Below are positions 36,196 through 46,320 of a stretch of 64,000 nt of DNA, piece after piece; within the stretch, counting starts at the first letter, position 1; every line of letters begins with the position of its first letter. The translations under genes and the position numbers were made by a program. Origin of the DNA: Marisa cornuarietis. Lineage: Eukaryota > Mollusca > Gastropoda > Architaenioglossa > Ampullariidae. The DNA is taken from assembly GCA_004794655.1 (NCBI GenBank), contig SMMW01000087.1, positions 1,426,001-1,490,000 on the forward strand, in the 5' to 3' direction. The notes under the pieces are model-generated. The model saw only the letters and a list, made by a program, of their open reading frames with translations. It was not told the origin of the DNA and searched no databases.

Positions 36196-36609
36196 CTGAG
36201 GAAGGTAAGATGGCGAATCTGACCAGCGAAGATCACGGCGAGTCGCCAGGAGATGAGTGTCAGTGTGCATGCCCTCTGACGTCCATGCAGCATCAGCGGC
36301 AGAAGTCCATCGTGGAATGTGAGAGGAAGAGCATGCCAGCCAGGAATGCCCGAGGACCAGGAGACAGAAAGAGGACTGGGAAAATAAGAGGAGGACAAGT
36401 GAGGTTGGAGGAGTTGGGTAGTGGGGAATGTGGTAGGAGGGGGGAGGGTGTCGGGTCACTGGGGGAGGAAGGAGGAGAAATCTGGGGGGATAGCTCGGAG
36501 AGAGATGCTGGCTAGAGGGAGGAAAAGGACGAAGATAGGGCAGGAGGGAGGGAGTTAAGACATTGATTACTGCCATCCGTAGCGCGGAGACGACACATGT
36601 CACGTGCAT
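36196..36609. other. Possible exon, strand ambiguous
   Basis: On the plus strand an ATG at 36,210 in good context (AAGATGG) opens MANLTSEDHGESPGDECQCA. It runs 63 codons in phase 0 to a possible donor CAA/GTGAGG at 36,399. On the minus strand a frame from 36,609 reaches a very good donor CTCAG/GTAAGA (GT at 36,195-36,194) in phase 0. A plus-strand donor GAAG/GTAAGA also overlaps the plus ATG. The plus peptide looks more protein-like, being polar with a Cys cluster and a basic C-terminal half. The minus one is Ser/Pro-rich low complexity. At most one can be real, and both may be chance. Confidence 0.25.
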
Positions 36610-36837
36610 CGCGCGCGCGGGGCCATTGATCTACTCTGTCGGGCGGACTGGTCTCTCGGCTTCAAGCTCCGCATCCTTCTCCGTCTTCTTCTTCAGCTGG
36701 ATCTATCTGTCTTCTTTGTTTTCTTATAAGCTCACACACATAAACAAAAAAACATTAAGCACGACCACCCACACTAACTCATTAAAAGTAAAGACACAAA
36801 CACATTCTTTGTTCTTTCTGTCTTTCACGGAAGCATT

Positions 36838-36925
36838 CTGGGAGTGGTTCGTTAAAGCGCTTGTAACCCTAAAGATCAAGGTCGGGGGTTGATGGGTTCG
36901 TATCCTGCTTTACGCACACGATATT
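36838..36925 (+). repeat. tRNA-like SINE head
   Basis: A box A-like AGTGGTTCGTTAAAGCGC is followed 35 bp later by the box B-like GATGGGTTCGTATCCTGC. The spacing fits an RNA polymerase III internal promoter. Box B is close to the tRNA consensus. No cloverleaf closes, so a SINE head is more likely than a tRNA gene. Confidence 0.55.
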
Positions 36926-37975
36926 TTTTTTTGATTGAAACTTATTGATACGAGGCCGCACTAATTTTATTTTCTAACTCTTCGAGCTCTTTGGGTGCTG
37001 GGTCGGCGTGAACACCAATCACTCCCGCCTACTCAGCTGTGGCACATATGTAGTCCTGATAACTTTTAAAAAAATGCATATACACAAATATACACACATA
37101 TACATAAATATACACCCTTCAACAACTTTCATTCCTTAACATACCCTCCAAACTTTCATGCCCTCATATAAATGCCCACATACAGATGCCCACAAATATA
37201 TATCCGCTCAGTCATTCCCATCGTCTGCAACACGAGCGTTTATGCTCGCGCGAAAAATACCAACGTTCATGTTTTTTTACACACTGTACACAGAAGGAGC
37301 TTAACTGCTCTGAAAGACTATACACAGAAGACATGAACAAAACATTCTCTTTGTCTTTACACAGATAATATGTACAGGTAATGTACACATAACTAGCTAC
37401 CTAGCCCCAGAATTTCTTATCACTAGTATTGCTATTCAAAATGCCGATGTCTACATCACGTGGTTTGCTGCACGTAGCAGCAACGTTTGCGACATTTTTT
37501 TCCCATTGACCCACTGTCACTGTTAGTAGTTCTCAATGCATTTGTTTCAGGTCAGATTGTCACAAATGATATGACATCCTTTTGCAAATTAGTTCATGTA
37601 AATATTAAATTTAACCCAAAGGATAATAGTTATATTATTGACATAGCATTTCCACGCTCAGCGTCGTCAACTGATGAATGTTTGACAGACGTCAACTGAT
37701 ACAGCTGTTTGAGGTCTTTATTAAGAGCGGCAGCAGTTTTAAATGTATCAAAACTAGGAAGAAAGCATCACTCGAATAACTAGTCGTTTCAGTAACCGAG
37801 AGTGTGTAGGTTTTTTTTTTTTAACACGACACTCTTAAGTTCCGTAGTCAGGCGCCTCAATCCGTAGTGGCTACAGACAATCTACAGAAAATCCACAACT
37901 GTCGGTAGGTCTGTAAACTGACATACAAGCTCAGACAAGCATATGGTTTCAAATGTGCGAACGTTTAATTTAAAG

Positions 37976-37976
<1 letters not shown>
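36926..37976. other. Intergenic, no feature recognised
   Basis: Contains a CA/TA-rich degenerate stretch at 37,070-37,200. No gene was recognised. Confidence 0.45.

Positions 37977-38046
<70 letters not shown>
37977..38046 (+). repeat. (CA)n microsatellite
   Basis: About 34 CA units. The His/Thr and Cys/Val frames on the two strands are artefacts. Confidence 0.95.
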
Positions 38047-38048
<2 letters not shown>

Positions 38049-38369
38049 TAATTCTCGACAACACCTGGCCACGGATCATCACAGAAAGCGGTGTGAACGC
38101 AGGACGAGTTAGCGCACACGTGTAACACCGACAACTACACCTTTTAATGAAATGAGAATTTCCTTGAGCTGCGTGTCATGAAGGGTGTCTATGGACTATT
38201 TTCATGACCAAACCTGTTTGTAAAAAGCTGAGTGGATCTCTTTGCTTTCAATATTTATGTTAAAATAAGGAGGGGGCTGTTACCTGCACTAAAACTTTTC
38301 GTCGCAGGTTACTGAAAAACCTTTATTCGGTTTTGTCATGTGCAGCGATTCCTCCCAATCAAAAGGTCG

Positions 38370-39270
38370 TTCTTTTATGTTGACTGGCGATTTAGTATAT
38401 GTTTCTCAGTCTGTCTAAACCTGTAGGTTACGCATAACAGATGGACATTCTCATTCGACCCTCGACTAGCATTGGTCGTTGGCAGAAGCACATGGATAAA
38501 AGCAGACGATGTCCGCCGCTCAGGCCTGACTTGGGCAATAGTCAGCAGGTCCTGCACTGGACGACTAGTCCACTCCTTCACGTTCGTAAGAAAGTTCTTT
38601 CTCTGTCCACCTACATCAACCTCCCTGCAAGGTACCTTGAAGGATAGTCTCCGACGTGTGGTGCCGGATCACGTGGTCAGACCAGACCAGTTCACGCCGC
38701 TTGACTGCTGCAAGTAGAGGTTTCTGGTAGTCTGCGAATGTGTCGACCATAGTGCAGTTCAAAGTCATTGGTTTTATGTTCTGCACGAGAATGTTTTTAT
38801 GTTTATTGTTCTTTCTCATGATAGAGGTACCGCTGGTGCTCAAGATGCTTCTCTACCAGGGTGCAACAGTTGAAGATCCCTTTAACGTGCTCCTGCCTGG
38901 TCTACAGCCAGCATGTTCTTCTGCTGGTAGTTCCTCAGTGGAGGGGCTGATTTGATTCTGTGTTACATTCAGTTTGACTTTGCTTAGATGGATGTTTAGG
39001 ATTACTGTTCTATAGTTCTGGCACATTTAGTTGTTTTCTTTTTCTTGGAAGTGTATGACTAATGACTGCGTCCATTCTTTTGGTCATTCTTTGCGTTCCC
39101 AGACTCTTTGGCTTTGTTTTATTCCCCACCCTGCTTGAGCAGCTCACCTGGGACGTTGTGAATACCAGGTGTTTTTCTCTCTTTGTGTTTAGCCAGTCAT
39201 CTGCAAAGATCTGACGACAGAGAATAGCTACTAGTACATTGCAAATCATATTGTGTGCGACTTTCTCCAC
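38370..39270 (-). mobile_element. Non-LTR retrotransposon remnant: reverse transcriptase with internal deletion
   Basis: Read on the minus strand, reverse transcriptase blocks appear in order. About 39,010-39,060 holds a degenerate relative of the conserved ITLPKKGN region (AVISHTLPRKRK). About 38,905-38,945 holds EEHAGCRPGRST, a form of the EEQAGFRPGRST signature. About 38,826-38,890 holds LVEKHLEHQRYLYHE. Then the C-terminal part follows at about 38,620-38,735 with AAVKRRELVW and TSETILQGTLQGG, and at 38,480-38,581 with EWTSRPVQDLLTIAQ. The palm blocks with the catalytic aspartates, expected between the last two groups, are missing. That implies an internal deletion of several hundred bp. 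Frameshifts separate the pieces. The element encoded an endonuclease-reverse transcriptase and is now inactive. The same family recurs at 45,110-45,600 on the other strand. Confidence 0.8.
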
Positions 39271-39965
39271 CCTAAGTGTACTTCGAGACTTAAGTTCGTA
39301 CCGGAGTTCGGAGCGCCCTTCTTCCTAGTTAGGAACTGGGATCGAAGTCCATCTGATCTTCCTGAACCACATGTAAGATGGGGAGGTGAGGCAGAATCCC
39401 TCCAAGGGGCAGAAGGTAAGAACGTATAATAATTTCACCTTAGGAAGTCGCTGTCTGGTCAGTTGATGCTAGCGGCTCAGGTATTCTATGTCGGGTGTTC
39501 CTTGTTGTTTGTGAATTTGATTGACCGAGAGTCAATCGATCCAGAAGCTGCAAGGAAAGATGCCTCAGGACTAGAAGCCAAGGAAGAAAGACACTGCAGG
39601 CTATGTTCGCATTTATAAATATCTAGGCTGTTTTTGCCGAGACTGTGGCACACTCAGGTGACGGATGACGTCACGAACGGCTATTCCGAGATCGGCAGTT
39701 ACCTTCCTTGATCCCGACCATCCTCTTTCTGAATGAGTTAATGCCAGTAAACAAAAGTCAGGGCTAGTAAACAACTTAAATTATCACCATGGTGCATGTT
39801 TATAAAACTTTGAATATTATGCAATGCAGTATTGTAATGATACACCACCGTCTTAGAAAATACGTCTGCGTATATTAGTTTCTTTGTTGAGGAAGGCTGG
39901 CTGATTTGTATACCTCTCTCAATCTCCCTTCTGTTCTTTTTCTTTTTTTTTCTCTCTCTCTTTGT
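39271..39965. other. Intergenic, no feature recognised
   Basis: May include the decayed 5' part of the retroelement at 38,370-39,270, but nothing further could be read. A TGACGTCA octamer is at about 39,665. Confidence 0.4.
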
Positions 39966-39979
39966 CTTACACGCACGCA

Positions 39980-40011
<32 letters not shown>

Positions 40012-40012
40012 T
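39966..40012 (+). repeat. (ACGC)n(AC)n microsatellite
   Basis: About eight ACGC units pass into a short CA tract. Confidence 0.9.
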
Positions 40013-40929
40013 AAACATTTATACACACACTGCCATCACGATCACCCTGATACCAATCAACATAATCACATTTATTACTATTTGCATCGCTATAGTCCGT
40101 TTATTGCAGTCACGAAGATGAAAATGTTGATCTTTGAGTTGTACGAAAGCCTCCAACCAGCCCGCGAATGGTAGCCGGACAGACAGAATTATATTCATTC
40201 AGAGGAAGTAGCATCCGCCTCCGCCTCTTCCTTTTATTCTTTTCCTCTTCAGCTTGTTTAATTTTTCCAGAAGCCCAAATGTCAAGAGATTTACGAATCG
40301 AATAAAAAATCCTTCTCAGTCTCGACATACCCAATAGCAAACATAGAACAGATAGAGGCAAGACATACACACGACTTACTTCAACTAGACGTACTTAGAC
40401 AGGGTATAGACATAGACTAAATATAATCTGACTAAACATATACAAAACGGACACTATTGGGTTAATCGGTCATTTAGTTGAATGCAATCCTTCAGTTAAA
40501 ATTTTGGTCAAAGTCTAAACTTAGGTTACTTTTTCTTTACAAAATTTTGCTTCCAGCCTGTCCCATATTTTTACAAGAAGCTGGAAAGATTTGTTCTACT
40601 CTGCAGTATAATTATTTGACTGATAGAAGGATAGCCTAGAGACAAATCTCTTAAGGGAGAGGGATTTAAAGAAAAAGACTGGAATCCATATTTTTAAGAG
40701 AAGAGAGACATCAACGGAAGATACTTTTTAACATAAATTGCACGGGGGAAAAAACTGACTAAAATGTCGTGTGGCACAGAAAGCAAATCACCAGTCAAAA
40801 GAGAAATCGTTTGTATAAATATGGGGTGAGGGCAAATAACTCGGAAGATTTTCTCTCATCTCTGCTGCCCTGGGCGAAGATGCAGCAAGCCAGACCAAGT
40901 CTTCCGCGCAGAAAATAGTTCTCCGAAAT
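40013..40929. other. Intergenic, no feature recognised
   Basis: Mixed AT-rich DNA. The minus-strand Lys/Arg-rich frame at 40,110-40,370 is low complexity. Confidence 0.4.
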
Positions 40930-41350
40930 GCCAACTCCCTTCCCCTACTGGCCATCTTCTTCGCAGCAGACACTTCTGCCGCCATGCACTTCCTCGTCGC
41001 TTGAGAGGAAAATGGCTGCCATCAGGATGAAAGCCGTTTATTTGTTCGTGCGAGCGCTGCGGAGGGAGATATCGATGTCGCGAAAACAAGGGGACATCAT
41101 TTGCGGAAGCACAGAGGTGGCGTTGCGGCTGCCCCTTTCCTCTTTCCCGCTTCCTTTGCACGTGGCACTCGTGACAAACAGCGCGCTGACGTCAGGGCGA
41201 CGGGCGTTTGCCCACCAAACACGGGACCCGGAGGCTGGCAGCACGAAACCTCTTCAAGATGGGGGGGAAAAGGGATCAATGACACGTGAAATAAGAGGGC
41301 GCCATCCATCTTTGAGGCTTTCGTGAGGCCCCGACGAGCCCCTTGCGGAC
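40930..41350. promoter_or_regulatory. CpG-rich block with CRE octamer, possible promoter or 5' exon region
   Basis: This block is visibly richer in CG dinucleotides than its AT-rich flanks. It holds a perfect TGACGTCA at 41,187-41,194 and a GAAAATGGCTGCCAT sequence near 41,008, close to the YY1 motif AANATGGC. Long open frames exist on both strands (132 codons plus, 101 codons minus), as is common in CpG-rich DNA. I saw no TATA box or clear splice donor fixing an orientation. A promoter is an inference only. Confidence 0.3.
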
Positions 41351-41423
41351 CTGTCGCGCGGACTGTCCTCCGTTTTAGATCGCATCTTTGATTCAGCCTC
41401 TGGATGGTCTTCCTTCTGGGTTA

Positions 41424-41424
<1 letters not shown>

Positions 41425-41475
<51 letters not shown>
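41425..41475 (+). repeat. (GT)n microsatellite
   Basis: About 24 GT units. Confidence 0.95.
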
Positions 41476-42636
41476 ACGGCCAAAGATTAGTTTGTTGCTG
41501 TTTTTATATTTCATATCGGTGATCAATGAATACATCAATGCATGCATGCTTATGAAAACGTACGAGTGTCTGAATTTTGTTTCTTTCGCACTGTCTGCCT
41601 TTTCTTGTTTTTTTTTCCCCTTATTTTCTCCTTTCTTTTCCCTTTCACTTTGCGGATGTTTGCTCAGTTATTTAAAATGTAAAGAAGAGGAAAATCCATC
41701 GCAATCAGGAGACTCACAGCCGTTACTCTCACATGCGTCCGCTTAAATGTATCGTGACAGAAGTAATAATCAGCCAGCGAATGCAAAGACATTGTCCTTA
41801 ATCTGAAATCTTAAGGACCGCTTTAACCCGTCACGTTTTGGAGAATTTATGACTTTTTGTCCAGGTTCCCTGTGATTGTCACATAAAAAGTCACATTTTG
41901 GGGCTCATATGAAGGGATTCGCAACATGGAATAATTGCCATTCAAATTTGAAGCTCGTTTATTTGTTAGAAGAAGAAACTAAACAATTTACGAAAATAAA
42001 AACTGCATCATCAACTAAATGAATTGCCTTTAACAGAACTGTGTTCGGTTTCGCTGTTGCATGCTCTGTTAAGGATAATTTAGCTGCGCTGTCATCGGGT
42101 CTTTCACAAAATGTGACAAAATTCATTGTCGACAGTTGACTGCAGACGATCTGTGGAGAGATTGTAGGCATCTTTATGAATCACACGGATTAAAGTAGCT
42201 TTTTCTAACACTCTTATGGCTTTCTGCGCTAAAATTGTTTTGTAGCGATTCACAGTGAACTCTGTTGTTTGATTGCTAAGGCAGACTTAACTGATAGAAA
42301 TCTTCACACTGACCCCGGTAGGAATTATGCGGGTCATGTTTTCTGTCATTAAAATATATGACCGCCTCAGAACTGAATTCCAGTCTATTTCTGGTATTAT
42401 TTATGTGACACAGCGCAGAAGAGAAAATTTTATTCATTACGTTTTCAAATGAAGCCTGAACGTTAACATAAAACATCGAGTGGAGCCGTTGGAACGCTGG
42501 ATGTGTGGGGTTGAAACAAGGGAGGATACTTGAGCAGGACAAGGATTTATGGAAGGAGTTAAGGCGCTTGTTCCTGTTTCATGTCTAACTTTAATCATAA
42601 ATATCTAGCACGATATTACGCTCTCTGAAGGTTTTT
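41476..42636. other. Intergenic, no feature recognised
   Basis: AT-rich. A T-rich tract lies at 41,600-41,655. No gene was recognised. Confidence 0.45.
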
Positions 42637-42706
42637 GACAAAAATAAATAAAATAAAATAAAATAAAAAGTAAAATAAAAAAATAAAAAATAAAAAAATA
42701 AAGATT
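42637..42706 (+). repeat. (AAATA)n-type A-rich microsatellite
   Basis: Imperfect AAATA and AAAATAA units run for about 70 bp. Confidence 0.85.
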
Positions 42707-45109
42707 GAAATCACCATTGACTAAACGTGTTCTGTGGCACTGCATCAAGAGGAGCTGTTAGAATGTTTATACAATTATATTTTTTTACATACCAGTAAGG
42801 GAAAGCCAGTAATAATAAACTAACTGGCGTTAGTAACATGAAATCGATAGATCGATGAGAATAAAGATATGATTATGCTGCTTCCTCCTTATTCCTCCCT
42901 CACTCCATCCCCCACTACACCGCAAAACGATTCGTGAGTCAAAGAAATTCTACTTCTAATCTTTTTTTTCTCCTCGTGAAAGCTGCACGTTTATGGGGAG
43001 TCCACCCACTTTCGCCGTCTTTTACACATCTTTTTTAAGAGCAGCATTCATCGTGGGGAAAATGGGTCACACTTTGAGCAAATCCTCCTTCCAAAAGAAA
43101 GAGTAGGATGTTAATGATAATTCAGTCGTGATAGTCCATACTGCCCGGAGCTCCTGGGGACCGGTTAGGTTTTAAAAATGTTTATTTTTTTGTAAAATGA
43201 GGATTGGGATCTTGGTGGTTTGCTCTTAGATAGCAGACATTTAAAAAAACACGAAGCCAATATTCACTTTCAGTTCCTCTGTTTCGGATCGAATGAGAAC
43301 GTGTGCCTGAATAGAAAAACGGTGTAACCGGGGTGTCTAGGTGACTGGGTGTGTGCGTGGTTTTTAGTGTCACAAATGTCAGTTGTGATGCCTGCTTAGC
43401 ATATGGTCCTGGTTCTCTCATTGGTTGTAGCCATGACAACGTCAGCTCATCCACGTACATTTGTGACGTCACAGGTTTAGCATCCTTTCTCAGCGGAGTT
43501 TAAAAAAACATAACAAAACAAGAGCTTTGTTTATTTACATTTATAGAACGGATGTCTTGGTCTGAGCTCGACCTAGCAAATCGTTAAAAAATAAGATAGC
43601 CATACTCTAGTGAAGCTTTAAGTAGCTAAGCATCATAACAGTAATGCTGCTGAGGCTGGTACAATGTTTCTAGACTTTATATCGTGTGCATAAATATCAT
43701 ACTTCAAGTCTTTTCACGGCATAGCGCAAAGTCTACCAGTGTGTTTTCTTAAAAAAAACAAACAAACAAACTGATAAACAGCAAATGGAATGCGGAGCTT
43801 GGGGTTGGGTGGGAGTTGGTAACTAGATGTCATATAGTCGAGGCCTAAGGCGAGAGGAATCTTTAGGAAAACTAGTGCTTCAGGAAGAAAGAGCGTGAGG
43901 TATTATTATTATTGTTGTTGTTGTTGTTGTTGCCTTGCTATGTTTTTTAGACAACGTGCAAGATTGTTGGCTGAATGGCTCTGCTAATCAGTCTGGCTGT
44001 GAAAGTCTGCGGCTGGTCAATATTTCTGTCGATAAATATCTATATTTGGAATAACAAGCAGACTTGTATAACGTTTTTCCCACTTTTAATTAGGCTCAAT
44101 ACAGTTGCAAAAATCAAAAGATAGAAAATATACAAACATTGATTCAAAATAATCACAGTATGCATATAGAGACCAGTCACAAATACACACAGCAACACAG
44201 GATTAGAGTGAAGTAGTAAGATCTCGCAGTCGAGGCATGATGGAGAAAAGTGAGTTGAACACTTGGTCAGAAGCTGTACTTAATCACCCCATTGTGTCAG
44301 TTTGCTGTGTTTGTCTTTCTTCTGCCGCCTGAAAAAAATAGGCCAGTGAGAGAACAACGTTAGATATCGTTTGAGAGAGTTGATTGTTTCGAATGTAAAA
44401 TAATAACAATAGCAGCGTTCGATCATAAAGATGTGTTTGTAATAAAATATAATATTATTAACTTCCCGTACAATCAACTATTAATAAAAGCACAAATAGA
44501 GGAAGCTGAGATATCCTCACTAGTTCTATCTTCTCTTCGTTCTCTCTTTCTCTATGTCTTTTCTTCCTACCTCCTGGTTACCCTTCTGACCTGATTAAAT
44601 GTGTTTGAAGATTGAAAAATGTCGTTGAATAATACGTATGTGGTAAATGTCATGTACATGTTGAATATTGTGCCTATTGAATAAAAAAAATAATAAAATA
44701 TTAAAAACTTCGGCGGGGAATGTGCTTATTGAGAGATAAACCCTGTACTCTAAATATGTTTCTCCTCCATAACTTTCTCACTCTTCGCTATCTCCCTTTC
44801 TCTCATTCTCTCTAGCTCTCTCTCTCTTACAAAATCCAAGTAAAAAAAATTACTAGATATTTATTAATGTAAACGCAATAAACCTGACATAAAGAAAACG
44901 ACAAGAATCTCACCACACAGAGAGATGTCTGGCAGAGATGCGGATGGAGATGAGCCTGCTGGACAAGGTTGTGTACAGCTGACAAAACATCCTTTACGTA
45001 CGACGACGCCCACACACCAACAGATATCAGATATACATCAGGATCCGGACGAATATCGGCGATGGGCAGCCACGATATCAGGTTTCCTATGACGGGCTAC
45101 ATGTCCTTC
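42707..45109. other. AT-rich intergenic DNA
   Basis: Contains a (TTG)n run at 43,911-43,931 and pyrimidine-rich tracts at 44,520-44,570 and 44,770-44,828. A perfect GTGACGTCAC palindrome is at about 43,463. No gene was recognised. Confidence 0.45.
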
Positions 45110-45600
45110 CTAACACCAGATCCTCCTTTACGGAAGTGAAACGTGGACTCTGCTTACCGATGCGGAGAGAAGAATCCAGGCATTAAGACAATAAATGCCT
45201 GTGAAGGCTGCTCTGTTTCTCGTAAAAAAGAACATAAAACCAATGATTTTTACGAAGCAAGGTCGCAACTCTCGTAAAACACCAGGAACCACTAGTCGCA
45301 ACAGTCAAGCGGCGAAAGCTGGTGTGGCTCAGCCACGTGACCGGGCACCACACTCTGTCCAAGGCCGTCCTCCCCGGTGTCTTGGAGGGAGATCGACGCG
45401 CGATGGCCAGACGAAGAGCTGGCTTACAGACCTTGAGTAGTCTGGTCGTCCTGTGCAGGACCTCCTCATTATCGCCAAAGACAGTCCTAAGTGGCGAGCC
45501 TTGTCGGCTGCCGCGTCTATCCATATGCCCCCCCCCCCACCACCACCACCACCAACGACCGGTATAGGTCAATAAATGATTGAATGAATGAACTACACAG
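45110..45600 (+). mobile_element. 3' end of a non-LTR retrotransposon (same family as 38,370-39,270)
   Basis: The plus strand begins LYGSETWTLLTDAERRIQA (45,124-45,180), then passes a stop and a gap. It resumes with VKRRKLVWLSHVTGHHTLSK (about 45,306-45,365) and the block LPGVLEG. After a one-base frame change come DGQTKSWLTDLE and SGRPVQDLLIIAKDSPKWRA (about 45,438-45,497). This is the conserved C-terminal tail of endonuclease-reverse transcriptase LINEs widespread in animals. The coding part ends in a Pro/Thr-rich stretch over a C run and CCA repeat (45,528-45,556), followed by a GAATGAATGAA tail at about 45,582-45,592. The copy is 5'-truncated with at least one stop and one frameshift. Confidence 0.8.
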
Positions 45601-45796
45601 GTCAACACTGGGTTTGGCGAAAGGTTAAGTTACTTATGCTTTCTTTTATGTAAGTTTCGTTTTAAGTCTCTCTCTCGCTCGCTCCTTTTTCTTCTTTCTC
45701 TCTGGTTTTTGTTTATTTCTCTTCCTTCCATTTCTAGAACTCGATCTGTCTCAGTTAGAGGATATAGAACAAGAAGAGAGTAAAAAGAAGCAGTGA

Positions 45797-45895
45797 TAAT
45801 GGATATAGGGTGAGCTAGATAGAGGCAGTGATAGATACAGGGTAAGCTAGAGGCAGTGATAGAGGATATAAGGTGAGCTAGATAGAGGCAGGGAA
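45797..45895 (+). repeat. ~43-bp tandem repeat, about 2.5 copies
   Basis: GATATAGGGTGAGCTAGATA followed by GAGGCAGTGATAGA recurs with small indels. It accounts for the repeated peptide in the minus-strand frame over this region. Confidence 0.7.
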
Positions 45896-46039
45896 AGCTC
45901 GGAAGAGCATTAAAAGCCGCGGGGCAAGTTTCTCTTCCTTTCCTATTTCTTTTTCTTCTGTTCTGTGCACTGAATAACATGAACCTTCCCTATCCCCTCA
46001 TACACCCCACACCTATCATTAGTTTGCTGTGAGTGATAC

Positions 46040-46320
46040 TACCCGGTCAGAGTATACCCAGTAATCAGCCCCAGGTCGTGCAGCACCTCGCTCTAGCGGG
46101 ATCGACCCGCGGCAGTTACAGGAAATTTCCTATCAGAAGCAAAGCAGCTGCCCTCGGGAGGGAGGTGGGGGAATAGGGCCTGTAAGTGCGGCGGTCGGAA
46201 GCTCTCACTCACTGCTTCAAACGACGTCTTGTGGACATTTTTGGCGTAGCGTGTGGTTAACCTGCCCCGGGAGCGCGCGAGGTTAGAGCGGTTGGGTTCA
46301 ATGCGGGCCTGTCGTGGCTC
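46040..46320. repeat. Two tRNA-like SINE fragments
   Basis: On the minus strand near 46,090-46,112 there is GCGGGTCGATCCCGCTAGAG, box B-like, followed by ACTGGGTATACTC. On the plus strand 46,243-46,310 reads TAGCGTGTGGTTAACCTGCC and then GGTTGGGTTCAATGCGGGCC, a plausible box A and box B pair. The two are in opposite orientation. The evidence is short motif matches only. Confidence 0.4.

Noticed and set aside
36838..36925. Functional tRNA gene
   Set aside because: Box A and box B are present, but acceptor and anticodon stems do not close, so a SINE head is the better explanation.
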